Notes under the pieces: generated by a model
Databases searched by the model: none
Told to the model about the DNA's origin: nothing
Seen by the model: only the letters and a program-made list of their open reading frames with translations
Part shown: positions 7,901 through 16,602 of the stretch, piece by piece
How positions within the stretch are numbered: position 1 is the first letter of the stretch
Layout: each line of letters begins with the position of its first letter
Made by a program: the position numbers and the translations under genes
NCBI RefSeq assembly: GCF_902459725.1
Contig: NZ_CABPSH010000018.1
Span: 1-64,000 of the forward strand
Direction of reading: 5' to 3'
Length of the DNA: 64,000 bases
DNA from: Pandoraea eparura
Lineage (GTDB): Bacteria; Pseudomonadota; Gammaproteobacteria; Burkholderiales; Burkholderiaceae

Positions 7901-8401
7901 TTATATGAATGCGTATGCGTTGGCCCGGGCATCAAACAGTGCATGATGCTCACCGCCATGCTCTGTCACGTACTGGATGAGTCGCTCGGAATTGATTTTC
8001 AGATAGACGTTCTCGTGCCTCCATCCCTGAGGCAGAGATCCTCGCAAGAGATGAGTGACAAGCTGATAATCGCAGTCAGAATCGTAGCTGAGAACGGGGC
8101 GTGGTTTGAGCGGAACAGCGCAAAGCCATGCCACCAACTCGTCCCTCACGTTGCTGGTTGGCATGGAGCGTCCTGAAATCTGGCCGAGTTGTGGTAACAC
8201 CGTTTCGCAGACGAAACTATTGCAGAGCGACAGATCAAAATCTGTGCACTCCGCATAGAATTCGTCCCCGTTCTCGCTCACGATCGCGATGCTAATGAGC
8301 TGACACGCGTCGGCCTTGAAATCAGTGAATTCCGTGTCGATAAAGTATCGAGTCCTCCAAGGACTCCGGGGACCTCTGCGTAGAAGGGCACCGTGGGGCA
8401 T
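7901..8401 (-). CDS. 3'-5' exoribonuclease-like protein (RNase T/Rv2179c-type fold)
   Basis: The 166-residue protein contains a DEDD-exonuclease N-terminal motif (RYFIDTEFTDF) and then LISIAIVSENGDEFYAE. A central Asp motif follows (SYDSDCDYQLVTHLL) and a C-terminal HHALFDARANA motif. Together these give the acidic metal-binding residues and the His expected of the Rv2179c/RNase AS-type 3' exoribonuclease domain. The ATG at 8401 is preceded by an AGGAAGG site 6 bp away. It is a lone gene between the recombinase and the MFS gene. Its role is probably RNA processing; a defence role is possible but not supported here. Confidence 0.75.
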   Translation of the reverse strand: MPHGALLRRGPRSPWRTRYFIDTEFTDFKADACQLISIAIVSENGDEFYAECTDFDLSLCNSFVCETVLPQLGQISGRSMPTSNVRDELVAWLCAVPLKPRPVLSYDSDCDYQLVTHLLRGSLPQGWRHENVYLKINSERLIQYVTEHGGEHHALFDARANAYAFI

Positions 8402-8524
8402 TCACACCTTCCTGATAATGAGATTTCTCTTGTCACCAACGTCGATACCTAAACGCAGCTACCAGCCGCGCAGCACAGCGTCACCAGATAATTTTAGTCG
8501 CTTCTAATTATTAGAAAATCAAGC

Positions 8525-9727
8525 TCAAGCGCGCGATGTGGAGCGCGGCAAACACCAGCACAGGCTCAATGGCACCAACACCAGTGCTGCGCCGGCGTAG
8601 AACGTGACCGACGCGCCAAAGTATTCCCACATGGCGCCCGCAATCGCGCTGGCCAGCAGCATGGAGAGGCCACCGATTAGGTTGAACATGCCGAACGCGG
8701 TGCCGCGCAACGCTGCGGGGGACGATTCCGAGACCATTGTTGCGAGAGTGCCCTGCGTAAAGCCCATGTGCAAGCCCCACAACGCGACCCCGACAAACAT
8801 TGACGAAATCGTGCGATTTGCTCCGAGAATCAGATCTGCCGAGATCAGCAGTAGCATGCCAATCGCGAGCAGCGTGCGCCGATCCATCCTGTCCGAGAGC
8901 ATACCGACCGGCCATGCTGACACGGTGTACGTGAGGCTCATCACCACCATCACGCCAGGTATCCAGGCGATACTCAGGCCGCTTTGCTGCGCTCGCAACA
9001 CGAGAAACGCTTCGCTAAAGCGGGCTAGCGCGAAGGCGGAACCAACGGCCACGACCCTCCAGTAGCGACTTGAGAACTCAGTCAGTGACCGCCAGTGCAG
9101 CGGCGACCGGAACCCTTGCGTCCCCCCTTCTGCGGGCGACTCACGAACGCAGAATACGATTAAAGCAATTGCGACGAACGCGGGCGCCACCGCAAACCAC
9201 AACACCACACGAATCTGATCCGAAAACCAGAACATCAGCAAAATGGCGAGCAATGGACCAAGGAGTGCGCCGATCGTGTCCATCGACTGTCGCAGCCCAA
9301 AGCATGCACCGCGTATCTCAGTCGGGGCCACATCTGCGATTAGTGCATCACGTGGGGCGCCGCGTATTCCCTTGCCTGCGCGGTCAAGTAGCCGTGCACT
9401 CACAACGATCGCGGGTGATGTGGCCAGCGCAAACAGTGGTTTCGTGAGCGCGGAGAGCCCATATCCCAGAAGCAGTAAGCCTTTTCGCCGACCTAGCCAA
9501 TCGCTGATTGCTCCCGAGAACACCTTCACAATCATCGCCGTCGCTTCCGCGACTCCTTCAAGCACGCCAAATGCCGCCACGCTCATACCCATCGTAGTGA
9601 CAAGATAGATGGGCAGCAGCGCGTGGACAAGCTCCGATGAGAAATCCATAAAGAGACTGACGAGACCCAGCACCCAGACCGTGCGGGGTATCGATGCCTT
9701 CCGGGAAATTTGGAACTCAGTGGTCAT
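8525..9727 (-). CDS. MFS transporter
   Basis: This is a 400-residue major facilitator with about 12 membrane segments. Loop motifs are SDWLGRRKGLLLLG (motif A, after segment 2) and SDRMDRRTLLAIG after segment 8, plus DRAGKGIRGAPRDALIAD in the cytoplasmic loop. The last motif is typical of a subgroup of MFS proteins of unknown substrate often found with metal-resistance genes. The start at 9727 (MTTEFQIS) keeps a normal N-terminus. Alternative starts at 9796 or 9847 would add hydrophilic residues overlapping the DUF2127 gene, and no ribosome site clearly decides. It is the last gene of the minus-strand block that begins near 15978. Confidence 0.8.
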   Translation of the reverse strand: MTTEFQISRKASIPRTVWVLGLVSLFMDFSSELVHALLPIYLVTTMGMSVAAFGVLEGVAEATAMIVKVFSGAISDWLGRRKGLLLLGYGLSALTKPLFALATSPAIVVSARLLDRAGKGIRGAPRDALIADVAPTEIRGACFGLRQSMDTIGALLGPLLAILLMFWFSDQIRVVLWFAVAPAFVAIALIVFCVRESPAEGGTQGFRSPLHWRSLTEFSSRYWRVVAVGSAFALARFSEAFLVLRAQQSGLSIAWIPGVMVVMSLTYTVSAWPVGMLSDRMDRRTLLAIGMLLLISADLILGANRTISSMFVGVALWGLHMGFTQGTLATMVSESSPAALRGTAFGMFNLIGGLSMLLASAIAGAMWEYFGASVTFYAGAALVLVPLSLCWCLPRSTSRA

Positions 9728-9806
9728 CGCATATTTGTGCTTTGGCGCGCCGGAAACAATCTTCCGAAGGAGGTATTGACAGAGCGCGGTCGCCATTCTT
9801 TGTGCG

Positions 9807-10355
9807 CTATTTGAAGGGATCCTCGTGCGCCCCTGCTGGCGCACCATCCGCCCGCAGCGTCAACCTCGCCGACAGGCGTTGTTTGATATAGCGATACTCA
9901 TGCCATGTCAGTGCAATAACGCCGAGATCAAGCACTGACAGAAGCAGTAACCAGATCGACTGCGTGTAGGTGTAGCGATACAACTGATAAGCAATAAACA
10001 GTCCGAATGCGACCATCGATACAGGGAAATACCAGAGTCGCTCGCGCAGTAGACCAATGATGAGCCACAACTTGACGACACCGTGAGCCAGCAAGTAAAT
10101 CGCCGCAAATTTCTGCGAGCCAACCGAGAGATGCTGTACGGCGTGCATCAGGAAACTCGCCACGACATCATGGGGGTCTTCGGTCAGTTCATTGCCGGAG
10201 AATCGGAGCACGATCGAGAGGAATACCTGCGTTGGGACAAAGTACGCCACAACGCCAGCGAGGATCTCGGAAAGCGCAAATAACGCCTTGATCCACAAGC
10301 TTGTCTCGAATACCCAGTGAAGCCGCCTTTCTGTAGCGCCTGATAGACCTGTCAC
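9807..10355 (-). CDS. DUF2127 membrane protein
   Basis: The 182-residue protein has four hydrophobic segments, including LWIKALFALSEILAGVVAYF, FAAIYLLAHGVVKLWLIIGL and SIWLLLLSVLDLGVIALTW. The AHGVVKLWLI motif and YRYIKQRL tail match DUF2127. It starts in a 4-bp ATGA overlap with the histidine kinase gene, which indicates translational coupling. The function of DUF2127 is unknown; it recurs beside two-component systems and MFS genes in this type of cluster. Confidence 0.8.
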   Translation of the reverse strand: MTGLSGATERRLHWVFETSLWIKALFALSEILAGVVAYFVPTQVFLSIVLRFSGNELTEDPHDVVASFLMHAVQHLSVGSQKFAAIYLLAHGVVKLWLIIGLLRERLWYFPVSMVAFGLFIAYQLYRYTYTQSIWLLLLSVLDLGVIALTWHEYRYIKQRLSARLTLRADGAPAGAHEDPFK

Positions 10356-11740
10356 GCTTTTCCATCCTTAGGTGGCAGTGGCAATGCGAGCGACACGATG
10401 AGGCAGACGCTCAGGCCACGGCCGGTATTTTCGTCCGAGTAGGCGAGAGAAAGGCTGGCTCCCATTTTGTCCGCAATCGCCTTCACAATTGACAGCCCGA
10501 GGCCAGAGCCCGATTGTGTCGTTCCCAGCACTCGGTAAAACGGGTCGAACACGCGGGCGCGCTCCCCCGGGGGAATTCCCGGCCCCGTGTCCTGGACGCG
10601 CAGTTTCGCTTGACACTCCGAGACCTCAAGCATCAGGTCTACGCGGCCGCCGGCGGGCGTATAGCGAATCGCGTTGTCCACGAGATTCTTCATCAAAACA
10701 CTCAAATCGGCCGGGCTGACGCACAGCGACACGTCCCCCTTTGCCTCGATGCCGATATCGATTTGTTTGGCTTCTGCCAGTGGATACAGCGTTTCGAGAA
10801 TGTGACGATACACCTGGAGAACGGACTCGGTTCTGGCGTTGCCGTCGCGCGGCATCGCCTGCACGCTGGACAACGTGAGCAGATGTTCCAGCATGTGTCG
10901 CCCGCGCTCGATGCCGTGACGCAATTCGATGAGTCGCTCTTCCGCAGTGGCTGACATTTGCGCCTCGGACAGTCGCTCCGCCTGCAACGACAGTGCCGTA
11001 AGGGGCGTGCGTAGCTCGTGTGCGGCATCGGCGACAAAGCGACGCTGCGCGTCAACGGACGTGGCAACGCGCGAAAGCAGATTGTTAATGGCGCGGATAA
11101 ACGGGCGGATCTCGCTGGGCAGGTGGTCGGCAGGTACAGCATGCAGCTCGCTGTACTGGCGCTGATCAATCTCCTTCGAAAGGCTGGCGACTGGCCGGAA
11201 GATCCTTCGCACGAGCCACCCGACCACAATCAGCAGGACCGGCACAAATGCCACCAGTGGCATGACGGTTCTAATTGCGCTGGTACGGGCGATTTCGTCT
11301 CTGACATCCGTCTCCTGTGCTACCGCAATACGTGTGCCGGAGCGCAGTGTTTTGACCAATACCCGATAAGGCTCGCCGCCCGAGGTGAGCGTTGTCAGGC
11401 CGTCACGCATCGTGACGGGCAGCGGAAGTGGCAGCTTGTCGTCCCCATCTCCCGCGCTTGGCGGTATTGAAGCCCCCAGACGCTGAACAATTACACGAGC
11501 TTCCTCGTCACTCGCTTGAGGGGCTCTAAGGTTGTGAAACTCGCTGGTCGGAAGATTGTTGTTATCGACGAGCGCTGCAACTTGCCGCAAGACGTCGTCT
11601 TGGAGTTCGTGCGCTTCGTCGAATGCCGCCCCAAACGAGATCACACCGGCGATCACGGCGAAAAAGAGGATTGCCGCCGATAGCCACAGACTCAAGCGCA
11701 GGCGGATGGAGTCGCTCAATCGCCCTTTAAGACCATCCAT
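10352..11740 (-). CDS. Sensor histidine kinase (QseC/PmrB-like)
   Basis: This is a 462-residue membrane kinase with transmembrane segments near residues 15-38 and 159-178 around a periplasmic sensor of about 120 residues. A HAMP-like linker follows, then the HisKA box with phospho-accepting His241 (ADAAHELRTPLTAL). The ATPase domain has N-box NLVDNAIRYTP, G1 DTGPGIP and G2 GSGLGLSIV. Its start overlaps the end of the response-regulator gene by 25 bp and its end overlaps DUF2127 by 4 bp, so the three are one transcript. The ligand is unknown. The QseBC/PmrAB-like type and nearby phosphatase, PepSY and cytochrome genes suggest envelope stress. Confidence 0.85.
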   Translation of the reverse strand: MDGLKGRLSDSIRLRLSLWLSAAILFFAVIAGVISFGAAFDEAHELQDDVLRQVAALVDNNNLPTSEFHNLRAPQASDEEARVIVQRLGASIPPSAGDGDDKLPLPLPVTMRDGLTTLTSGGEPYRVLVKTLRSGTRIAVAQETDVRDEIARTSAIRTVMPLVAFVPVLLIVVGWLVRRIFRPVASLSKEIDQRQYSELHAVPADHLPSEIRPFIRAINNLLSRVATSVDAQRRFVADAAHELRTPLTALSLQAERLSEAQMSATAEERLIELRHGIERGRHMLEHLLTLSSVQAMPRDGNARTESVLQVYRHILETLYPLAEAKQIDIGIEAKGDVSLCVSPADLSVLMKNLVDNAIRYTPAGGRVDLMLEVSECQAKLRVQDTGPGIPPGERARVFDPFYRVLGTTQSGSGLGLSIVKAIADKMGASLSLAYSDENTGRGLSVCLIVSLALPLPPKDGKA

Positions 11741-12381
11741 CCCGCCCCCCTGACATTCTTGATCGTGCTCGCCCCGAGCTTTTTGCGAAGCGAGTGAATG
11801 AGAAACTCGATCGCATTACTCTCGACTTCCTCCCCCCACCCGTAAATGCGGTCCTCCAGGTCACTTCGCGATAGGATCGCTCCGGGCCGGGTCAGTAACG
11901 CTTGTAGCAACGAAAACTCTCGGTTCGATAGCTGCACCGCTGACCCGTCCGGGGTCCGGGCTTCGCGTGTGCCGGGATCGAGCGTGACGATGCCGTTCGT
12001 CATGACCGGTGCCGCCTGTCCAGACTGGCGCCGCATGACGGCCCTTATTCGCGCCAGCAGTTCAGCCATCTCGAAGGGCTTGAGAATATAGTCGTCCGCA
12101 CCGGCGTCCAAGCCCTTCAGTCGTTCCGGTAACGCATCGCGGGCAGTGACAATGATGATCGGTACACGTTGCCCTTGCGCTCTCAAGGTCTGCAAAACGC
12201 TGTGACCGTCTTTGCGAGGCAGTCCCAGATCGAGCAGCACCAGATCGTAGTGTTGGCAATCCGAGGCCGCTAAAGCCGCTTGGCCGTCGGTGACCCAATC
12301 CACCGCGAACGTCGCGTCTTTGAGTGAGTCGCGCACGACGCTGCCCACCATCGGATCGTCTTCTACGAGCAGGATTCGCAT
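11716..12381 (-). CDS. OmpR-family response regulator
   Basis: The 221-residue regulator has a receiver domain with phospho-acceptor Asp51 (LVLLDLGLPRKDG) and acidic pocket VEDDP, Thr in IIVTARD and Lys in ILKPF. A winged-helix OmpR domain ends with LIHSLRKKLG and VRGAGWMVLKG. It pairs with the kinase at 10352-11740, whose gene it overlaps. It starts 23 bp after the COG4705 fragment. An IS inside that upstream gene may affect its expression. Confidence 0.9.
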   Translation of the reverse strand: MRILLVEDDPMVGSVVRDSLKDATFAVDWVTDGQAALAASDCQHYDLVLLDLGLPRKDGHSVLQTLRAQGQRVPIIIVTARDALPERLKGLDAGADDYILKPFEMAELLARIRAVMRRQSGQAAPVMTNGIVTLDPGTREARTPDGSAVQLSNREFSLLQALLTRPGAILSRSDLEDRIYGWGEEVESNAIEFLIHSLRKKLGASTIKNVRGAGWMVLKGD

Positions 12382-12404
12382 GTCATGCCCTCTGATGGAA
12401 CGGC

Positions 12405-13073
12405 TCAGTGCGCTTTCGCCGCGGCGCGCTGCCTAAAGAGCAGCAGGCTGGTCAGAATGAATGCCAGCAACGCGAACGATGCAGAGTATCGACTCAGCGC
12501 AAGACCGCCGGCACTCACGGGTTTGTCCAGGAAGTCTCCCACAACGGCACCCAGCGGGCGGGTCAAAATAAATGCGGCCCAGAAAAGAAATGTGCGAGAT
12601 GTGCGGGTCCACAAATACGCTGCAACCAGAATCAGCAGGAGCGCGCCGAACACCACCGCCGCCCCCGTATAGCCGAGCCCTGCCGTATCTGCGGTCCAGT
12701 CGCCTAGGGCAGTGCCGAGCGTTTGGGAAAACATGATCGTAACCCAATAGAACACTTCCGCTTTGGGCGAGTTGACGGTGTGGACGGAGACCGAGCCCAT
12801 CGTCCGGTACCAGATCCAGAGCGAGCCGAGCAGCAAGGCGAGCAGAATTGAAGAGCCCCCGGCATAACCGATACCCAGCGATCTGTCGGCAAAGTCTGCG
12901 AGCGTGGTGCCCACCGTTGTCGTCGCGATAATGGTCGCCCAGTACAGCATTGGCGAGAACTGCCTGGCACGGATCTGTGCCGTGACAGCGACGGCAAAGA
13001 TCACCGCGAATATTGCAGTGCCAACAAGGTAACCGAGGTTCATTGACATCGAGACTGGAGTTGCCCCTGTAAC
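12405..13073 (-). pseudogene. COG4705 membrane protein, 3' fragment split by IS3-family element
   Basis: This part encodes the C-terminal 220 or so residues of a COG4705 membrane protein. It has repeated segments such as GTTLADFADRSLGIGYAGG, GTALGDWTADTAGLGYTG and RPLGAVVGDFLDKP, with an internal ATG (MSMNLGYLV) at 13049. The matching N-terminus (MNETVQKSLSKVPEVTLLFW ... GETGGDAVS) lies on the other side of the insertion, at 14367-14498. Family members have no proven function. An internal start could still yield a protein that lacks the first membrane segment. Confidence 0.85.
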
Positions 13074-13092
13074 TCAGGACACGTGGACACCG

Positions 13093-13986
13093 TTAGGTTG
13101 ATGACGCCGCTGCTCGCCTGAACTCGCGAGGCGAGCGGTATTTCAGGGCTTTGTGCGGGTGGCGCTCATTGTAATGTTCAAACGCAATGGCCAGACGCGA
13201 GAGCGCCGTTGGCGCGTCGGGCTTGTCCATATAGGCGACGTAATTGTGCTTCATGGTCTTCACGAACGATTCAGCCATGCCATTGCTCTGCGGCGAACGT
13301 ACGGGCGTGGTCAGCGGCTCCAGGCCCAGCTCGCGCGCGAAGCTGCGCGTGCGATGGTCGATGTAGGCCGAGCCGTTGTCCGTCAGCCATTCGATGGCCT
13401 GCGCCGTCTGCGTGGTGCCGAAGCGCTGCTCGACGGCCGCCAGCATCACGTCGCGCACCACGTCGCCGCTATGCCCGCCGGTCGTAGCAGCCCAGCTAAT
13501 CGCTTCCCGGTCACAGCAATCCAGCGCGAACGTCACGCGCAGCGGCGTGCCATCGTCGCACCGGAACTCGAAGCCGTCCGAGCACCAGCGGGTATTGCTC
13601 CTATCCACGGCCACGCGACCGTCGTGCCGCCGCTTGTCTCGCCGCACGCCGGGACGACGCAGCAACAAATGGTGCTCACGCATGACCCGATACACGCGCT
13701 TGTGGTTGATGCACGGTGCGCCGACCATCTCGCGACTGCGGCGCAGCAGCGCCCAGATGCGCCGGTAGCCGTAGGTTGGCAGATGCGCCACGTGGCCATG
13801 GATTTCCTCGACCAGTTCCGTGTCGTCGGTGGGCTTGGCACGGCGACCGTCTTGCCAGTCAGACGAACGAGCCTGCTTCACTGCCACAACAGAGCGCGCC
13901 ACGCCGAGAACTTCGCAGACCGTTTTCAATGGTCGTCCCCCGGCAGCAAGGGCGAGCGCGCAATCAGGTTTTTTGAACGGCCCCAT
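13093..13986 (-). CDS. IS3-family transposase OrfB (DDE integrase domain)
   Basis: This 297-residue rve-type protein has an HTH_21-like region ([19 protein letters not shown]). Its catalytic triad lies in [21 protein letters not shown] and [19 protein letters not shown]. It ends with [17 protein letters not shown]. It overlaps orfA by 61 bp in another frame. An A6 run at 13969-13974 in the overlap (minus strand CAAAAAACC) is the probable -1 frameshift site that yields the OrfAB transposase. All catalytic residues are present. Confidence 0.9.
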   Translation of the reverse strand: MGPFKKPDCALALAAGGRPLKTVCEVLGVARSVVAVKQARSSDWQDGRRAKPTDDTELVEEIHGHVAHLPTYGYRRIWALLRRSREMVGAPCINHKRVYRVMREHHLLLRRPGVRRDKRRHDGRVAVDRSNTRWCSDGFEFRCDDGTPLRVTFALDCCDREAISWAATTGGHSGDVVRDVMLAAVEQRFGTTQTAQAIEWLTDNGSAYIDHRTRSFARELGLEPLTTPVRSPQSNGMAESFVKTMKHNYVAYMDKPDAPTALSRLAIAFEHYNERHPHKALKYRSPREFRRAAASST

Positions 13987-14327
13987 TCCACGGCTTCCTT
14001 CAGGATTTCGACTTCCATTGTCTTTTTCCCGAGCAGCCGTTGCAGCTCCTTGATTTCCTTGATGGCTGCAGCCAACTCCGATGCGGGCACTACGGTTTCT
14101 CCCGCTTTCACCGCCGCCAGACTGCCTTCCTGGTATTGCTTGCGCCAGCCGAACACTTGGTTCGGGTTCACGCCGTGCCGCCGGGCCACGGCTGACACCG
14201 ATGCTCCCGGTGCCAGCGTCTCCTGCACGATGGCGATTTTTTCCTGCGCCGTGCGCCGCCGACGGCGCTCCGGCTCGGTCAGAATTTCGATGGGTTCCAC
14301 GTAATGACTAGGCTTACTGATAGACAC
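13926..14327 (-). CDS. IS3-family OrfA (helix-turn-helix)
   Basis: The 133-residue OrfA contains a Tnp_1-type HTH ([33 protein letters not shown]). A leucine-zipper-like helix follows ([20 protein letters not shown]), of the IS2-group type. It recognises the IS ends and is fused to OrfB by frameshifting in the overlap. It begins 39 bp inside the right terminal repeat. Confidence 0.9.
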   Translation of the reverse strand: MSISKPSHYVEPIEILTEPERRRRRTAQEKIAIVQETLAPGASVSAVARRHGVNPNQVFGWRKQYQEGSLAAVKAGETVVPASELAAAIKEIKELQRLLGKKTMEVEILKEAVEWGRSKNLIARSPLLPGDDH

Positions 14328-14366
14328 AAGACTATCCGTTATTTTAAGAGAGTCCTTGTGTCCTCA

Positions 14367-14498
14367 GATACGTGGGGCCGCTCCAGAGACCGCGTCGCCC
14401 CCTGTCTCACCCAGTGTGGTTGCAGCGATCTTGATCACCCAAAATAGCAGTGTGACCTCGGGCACCTTGCTCAGCGATTTCTGTACGGTTTCGTTCAT
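14367..14498 (-). pseudogene. COG4705 membrane protein, 5' fragment
   Basis: An ATG at 14498 opens MNETVQKSLSKVPEVTLLFW and continues through KIAATTLGETGGDAVS, the conserved N-terminal motif of COG4705. The neighbour at 14522 has NKVPEVTLTFWLIKMMSTTV in the same place. After about 38 codons the frame enters IS sequence and stops. The rest of the gene is at 12405-13073. Confidence 0.85.
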
Positions 14499-14521
14499 GG
14501 TCAGATATATCGATCAGTAAA

Positions 14522-15298
14522 TTAGGTTTGCTGACGTGCGGCTGCCCGCTCGGAAATCGAGAGGTAGAGCACCAGCACAACGATGGCCACCACGAATCCT
14601 GCACTTGTGCCGACGACCCCAAGCCCAAGGCCCCCATTGGATGAGGGTTGCGAGAGGAGATCGCCGCACGAGGCGCCGAACGGACGAGTCAGCACGTAGG
14701 CGACCCAGAACGTCGTGACTGCACTGCGATGGAACACAAATCGCGCAATCGCCGCAAGACCAATCAGCCCACCGAACACTAAGGCGGAGTTCGCGTACCC
14801 CAGATTCAGCCCCTCGGCCACCCAATCGCCGGCTGCCGTGCCTAAGGCGAAAGTCAGCAGAATAGCCGTCCAGTAGAAGAGTTCTCGCTTGATCGTGTCA
14901 ATCGAATGAATCGACAAGGTGCGCTCCTTGGCGTACCAGATGCCGAACGTGAGGAGCAACGCGACGGAGAAGGCGAGCGTGGATGCCGCCAAGGGAACGC
15001 CCAGGTTATCGCTCAGGTTATCGGTGACCAATGTTCCGAAAACACTCACGAAGACGACGGTACTCCAGTAGCGCCACGGAATGTACCGCCGCGCCGACAC
15101 CTGCAAGCCCAAAAATACGGCCAGAAGCAGGCCCATCACAGCAGACGTTCCTGTCAGCCCGAACCCCAGGTTGACGTTCAGGAAGTCGGCCGCCGTCTCG
15201 CCGACGGTGGTGGACATCATCTTGATGAGCCAAAACGTCAAGGTGACTTCCGGCACCTTGTTCAACCACTCCGGACTTGCCTGACTGACACGATTCAT
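14522..15298 (-). CDS. COG4705 membrane-anchored protein (intact paralogue)
   Basis: This 258-residue protein has about seven hydrophobic segments and internally repeated motifs: TVGETAADFLNVNLGFG, GTLVTDNLSDNLGVPL, GTAAGDWVAEGLNLGY and RPFGASCGDLLSQP. The repeated acidic G(D/E)xxxD motif with LG suggests four homologous units. The start at 15298 (MNRVSQAS) is preferred over the upstream ATG at 15358. It lies 23 bp before the start of the split paralogue, so the two formed a tandem pair, perhaps a heteromer. Function is unknown. Confidence 0.8.
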   Translation of the reverse strand: MNRVSQASPEWLNKVPEVTLTFWLIKMMSTTVGETAADFLNVNLGFGLTGTSAVMGLLLAVFLGLQVSARRYIPWRYWSTVVFVSVFGTLVTDNLSDNLGVPLAASTLAFSVALLLTFGIWYAKERTLSIHSIDTIKRELFYWTAILLTFALGTAAGDWVAEGLNLGYANSALVFGGLIGLAAIARFVFHRSAVTTFWVAYVLTRPFGASCGDLLSQPSSNGGLGLGVVGTSAGFVVAIVVLVLYLSISERAAARQQT

Positions 15299-15381
15299 GA
15301 TTGCCTCCGATTTCACTCGATAACGGGCGAATTCTCCGACAGCAGGCTTAGGGCACACTTAGGTATGCCAGCGTCGTATCC

Positions 15382-15978
15382 TTACGCCTTCACCCAACCA
15401 CGCTCGATCAATCGTGCAAAAAACTTCCGGTGTACGCACCGGGCCACACGATACGCCGGGACTACCAGCCACGGCATTTGCCGCGTCACTAACCAGGCGG
15501 AAACAGTTGCGACGACCGCTGCGCCCACCATATCCATCGGATAATGCACGCCGAGAAAAATGCGCGCCCACGCGACGAACAGCCCGAGTAGCGCGGTGCA
15601 AACTCCCACCACGCGCGTACGCTGCTCCAAGACGAGCGCGAAGGCAACCGACCAGATCAACGTCAGATGATCGCTCGGGAACGAGCTATCGGGGGCATGC
15701 GACAGATAGGTGTGACCGATTCCCATCACAAACGGTCGCGGGTGTTGCCACACCCAGCCTATCGCCTGGTTCATCGCCAGTCCGACGGCGCCCGCAACTG
15801 CGGCGCCAACCAATGCTCGGCGTTGTGGTTCGTCGGCGCGCAGCCACGCCGCTACCAGCGTAATCGGGACGCCAAGTATTAGGTACTGAGCTAGGAATAT
15901 CGCTAGCCCAAGCACGGGCGGCGACGGCAAAGCGTGCGCGTTCAGCATTAAAAATAGCGTAGTGTTAATGGATTCCAT
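15382..15978 (-). CDS. PAP2-family undecaprenyl-diphosphatase (BcrC-like)
   Basis: The 198-residue membrane phosphatase has the three PAP2 signature blocks: HPRPF in the loop after segment 3, SSFPSDH with the catalytic His, and RIFLGVHYPMD with the nucleophilic His. Family members recycle undecaprenyl diphosphate for cell-wall synthesis and can give bacitracin resistance; lipid phosphate release in PmrAB-type systems is another role. The length is normal. It is the first gene of the minus-strand block with COG4705 and the two-component system. Confidence 0.85.
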   Translation of the reverse strand: MESINTTLFLMLNAHALPSPPVLGLAIFLAQYLILGVPITLVAAWLRADEPQRRALVGAAVAGAVGLAMNQAIGWVWQHPRPFVMGIGHTYLSHAPDSSFPSDHLTLIWSVAFALVLEQRTRVVGVCTALLGLFVAWARIFLGVHYPMDMVGAAVVATVSAWLVTRQMPWLVVPAYRVARCVHRKFFARLIERGWVKA

Positions 15979-16040
15979 ATCGCTCGTCTGAAGTTCTCGC
16001 TCGCATTACCGTTACGTCGCTATGCTGCACCATCGGCAGC

Positions 16041-16346
16041 TCAATCGTCCTTGTCCTGCGTCGACGAGATGACCGCCCCCGTATCCGCATTCACCTTCAC
16101 GTCGAACACCTTGCCGCCACCCACCACCTCGACTTTGTAGAGGTGGCCCTGCTTTTCCTGATCGAATTCGGCTTGTGAGGCCTTACCGCTAACGTGTTTC
16201 TCCGCGATGCCTACGGCTTGTGTCAGCGAGATTTTGGCGCTGGCGGCAGCCATGGCATCGTTCTCTGAGTGCTGGCCGGCATACGCGAGCGTGCCGAGTG
16301 TCGCAAGGGTGACAGCTGCAAGGGAAAGTTTGGTAAATCGGTACAT
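16041..16346 (-). CDS. PepSY-domain periplasmic protein
   Basis: The 101-residue precursor has a signal peptide (MYRFTKLSLAAVTLATLGTL, cleaved after AYA). A single PepSY domain follows (ISLTQAVGIAEKHVSGKASQ and LYKVEVVGGGKVFDVKVNAD), ending TGAVISSTQDKDD. The ATG at 16346 is chosen because it starts the signal peptide; the ORF opens upstream. PepSY proteins of this type commonly accompany cytochrome b561 and PmrAB/QseBC-like systems, as here. The exact role is unknown. Confidence 0.85.
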   Translation of the reverse strand: MYRFTKLSLAAVTLATLGTLAYAGQHSENDAMAAASAKISLTQAVGIAEKHVSGKASQAEFDQEKQGHLYKVEVVGGGKVFDVKVNADTGAVISSTQDKDD

Positions 16347-16602
16347 GATTGAGTTCTCCGAAAAAATGCGCGACCTTTCGCGCAAGAACAAGCGTAGGCG
16401 CCGACACTTAGCGTGGCATTAGCGGGCTCAGATCGGCAATCGCAAAGTCGATCAATTTCGTTTTTACTCGTTTGGTCTTCGGCGCGATGGCGTGAGAAGG
16501 CAACGCAAAAGCCGTCTCGCCCACACATGCTTGATGGCGTGTGCGAGCGAGGCAGCGTTAGCATGTGTCGGCGAGCGGCGCAGGGGTGCCGCTGTAGTGT
16601 GG

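Larger units (their letters stand above)
13074..14366 (-). mobile_element. IS3-family (IS2-group) insertion sequence
   Basis: The element is about 1.29 kb with two overlapping ORFs (orfA 13926-14327, orfB 13093-13986). Its ends carry imperfect inverted repeats: TCAGGACACGTGGACAC at the left (plus strand) and TGAGGACACAAGGACTC at the right (minus strand). It splits a COG4705 gene. I cannot find a clean target duplication (flanks GTAAC and GATAC differ), so exact ends may be off by a few bases or one flank has changed. Confidence 0.85.

Noticed and set aside
13153-14304. 383-codon plus-strand ORF
   Set aside because: Antisense to IS3-family orfA/orfB, which have catalytic and HTH motifs.
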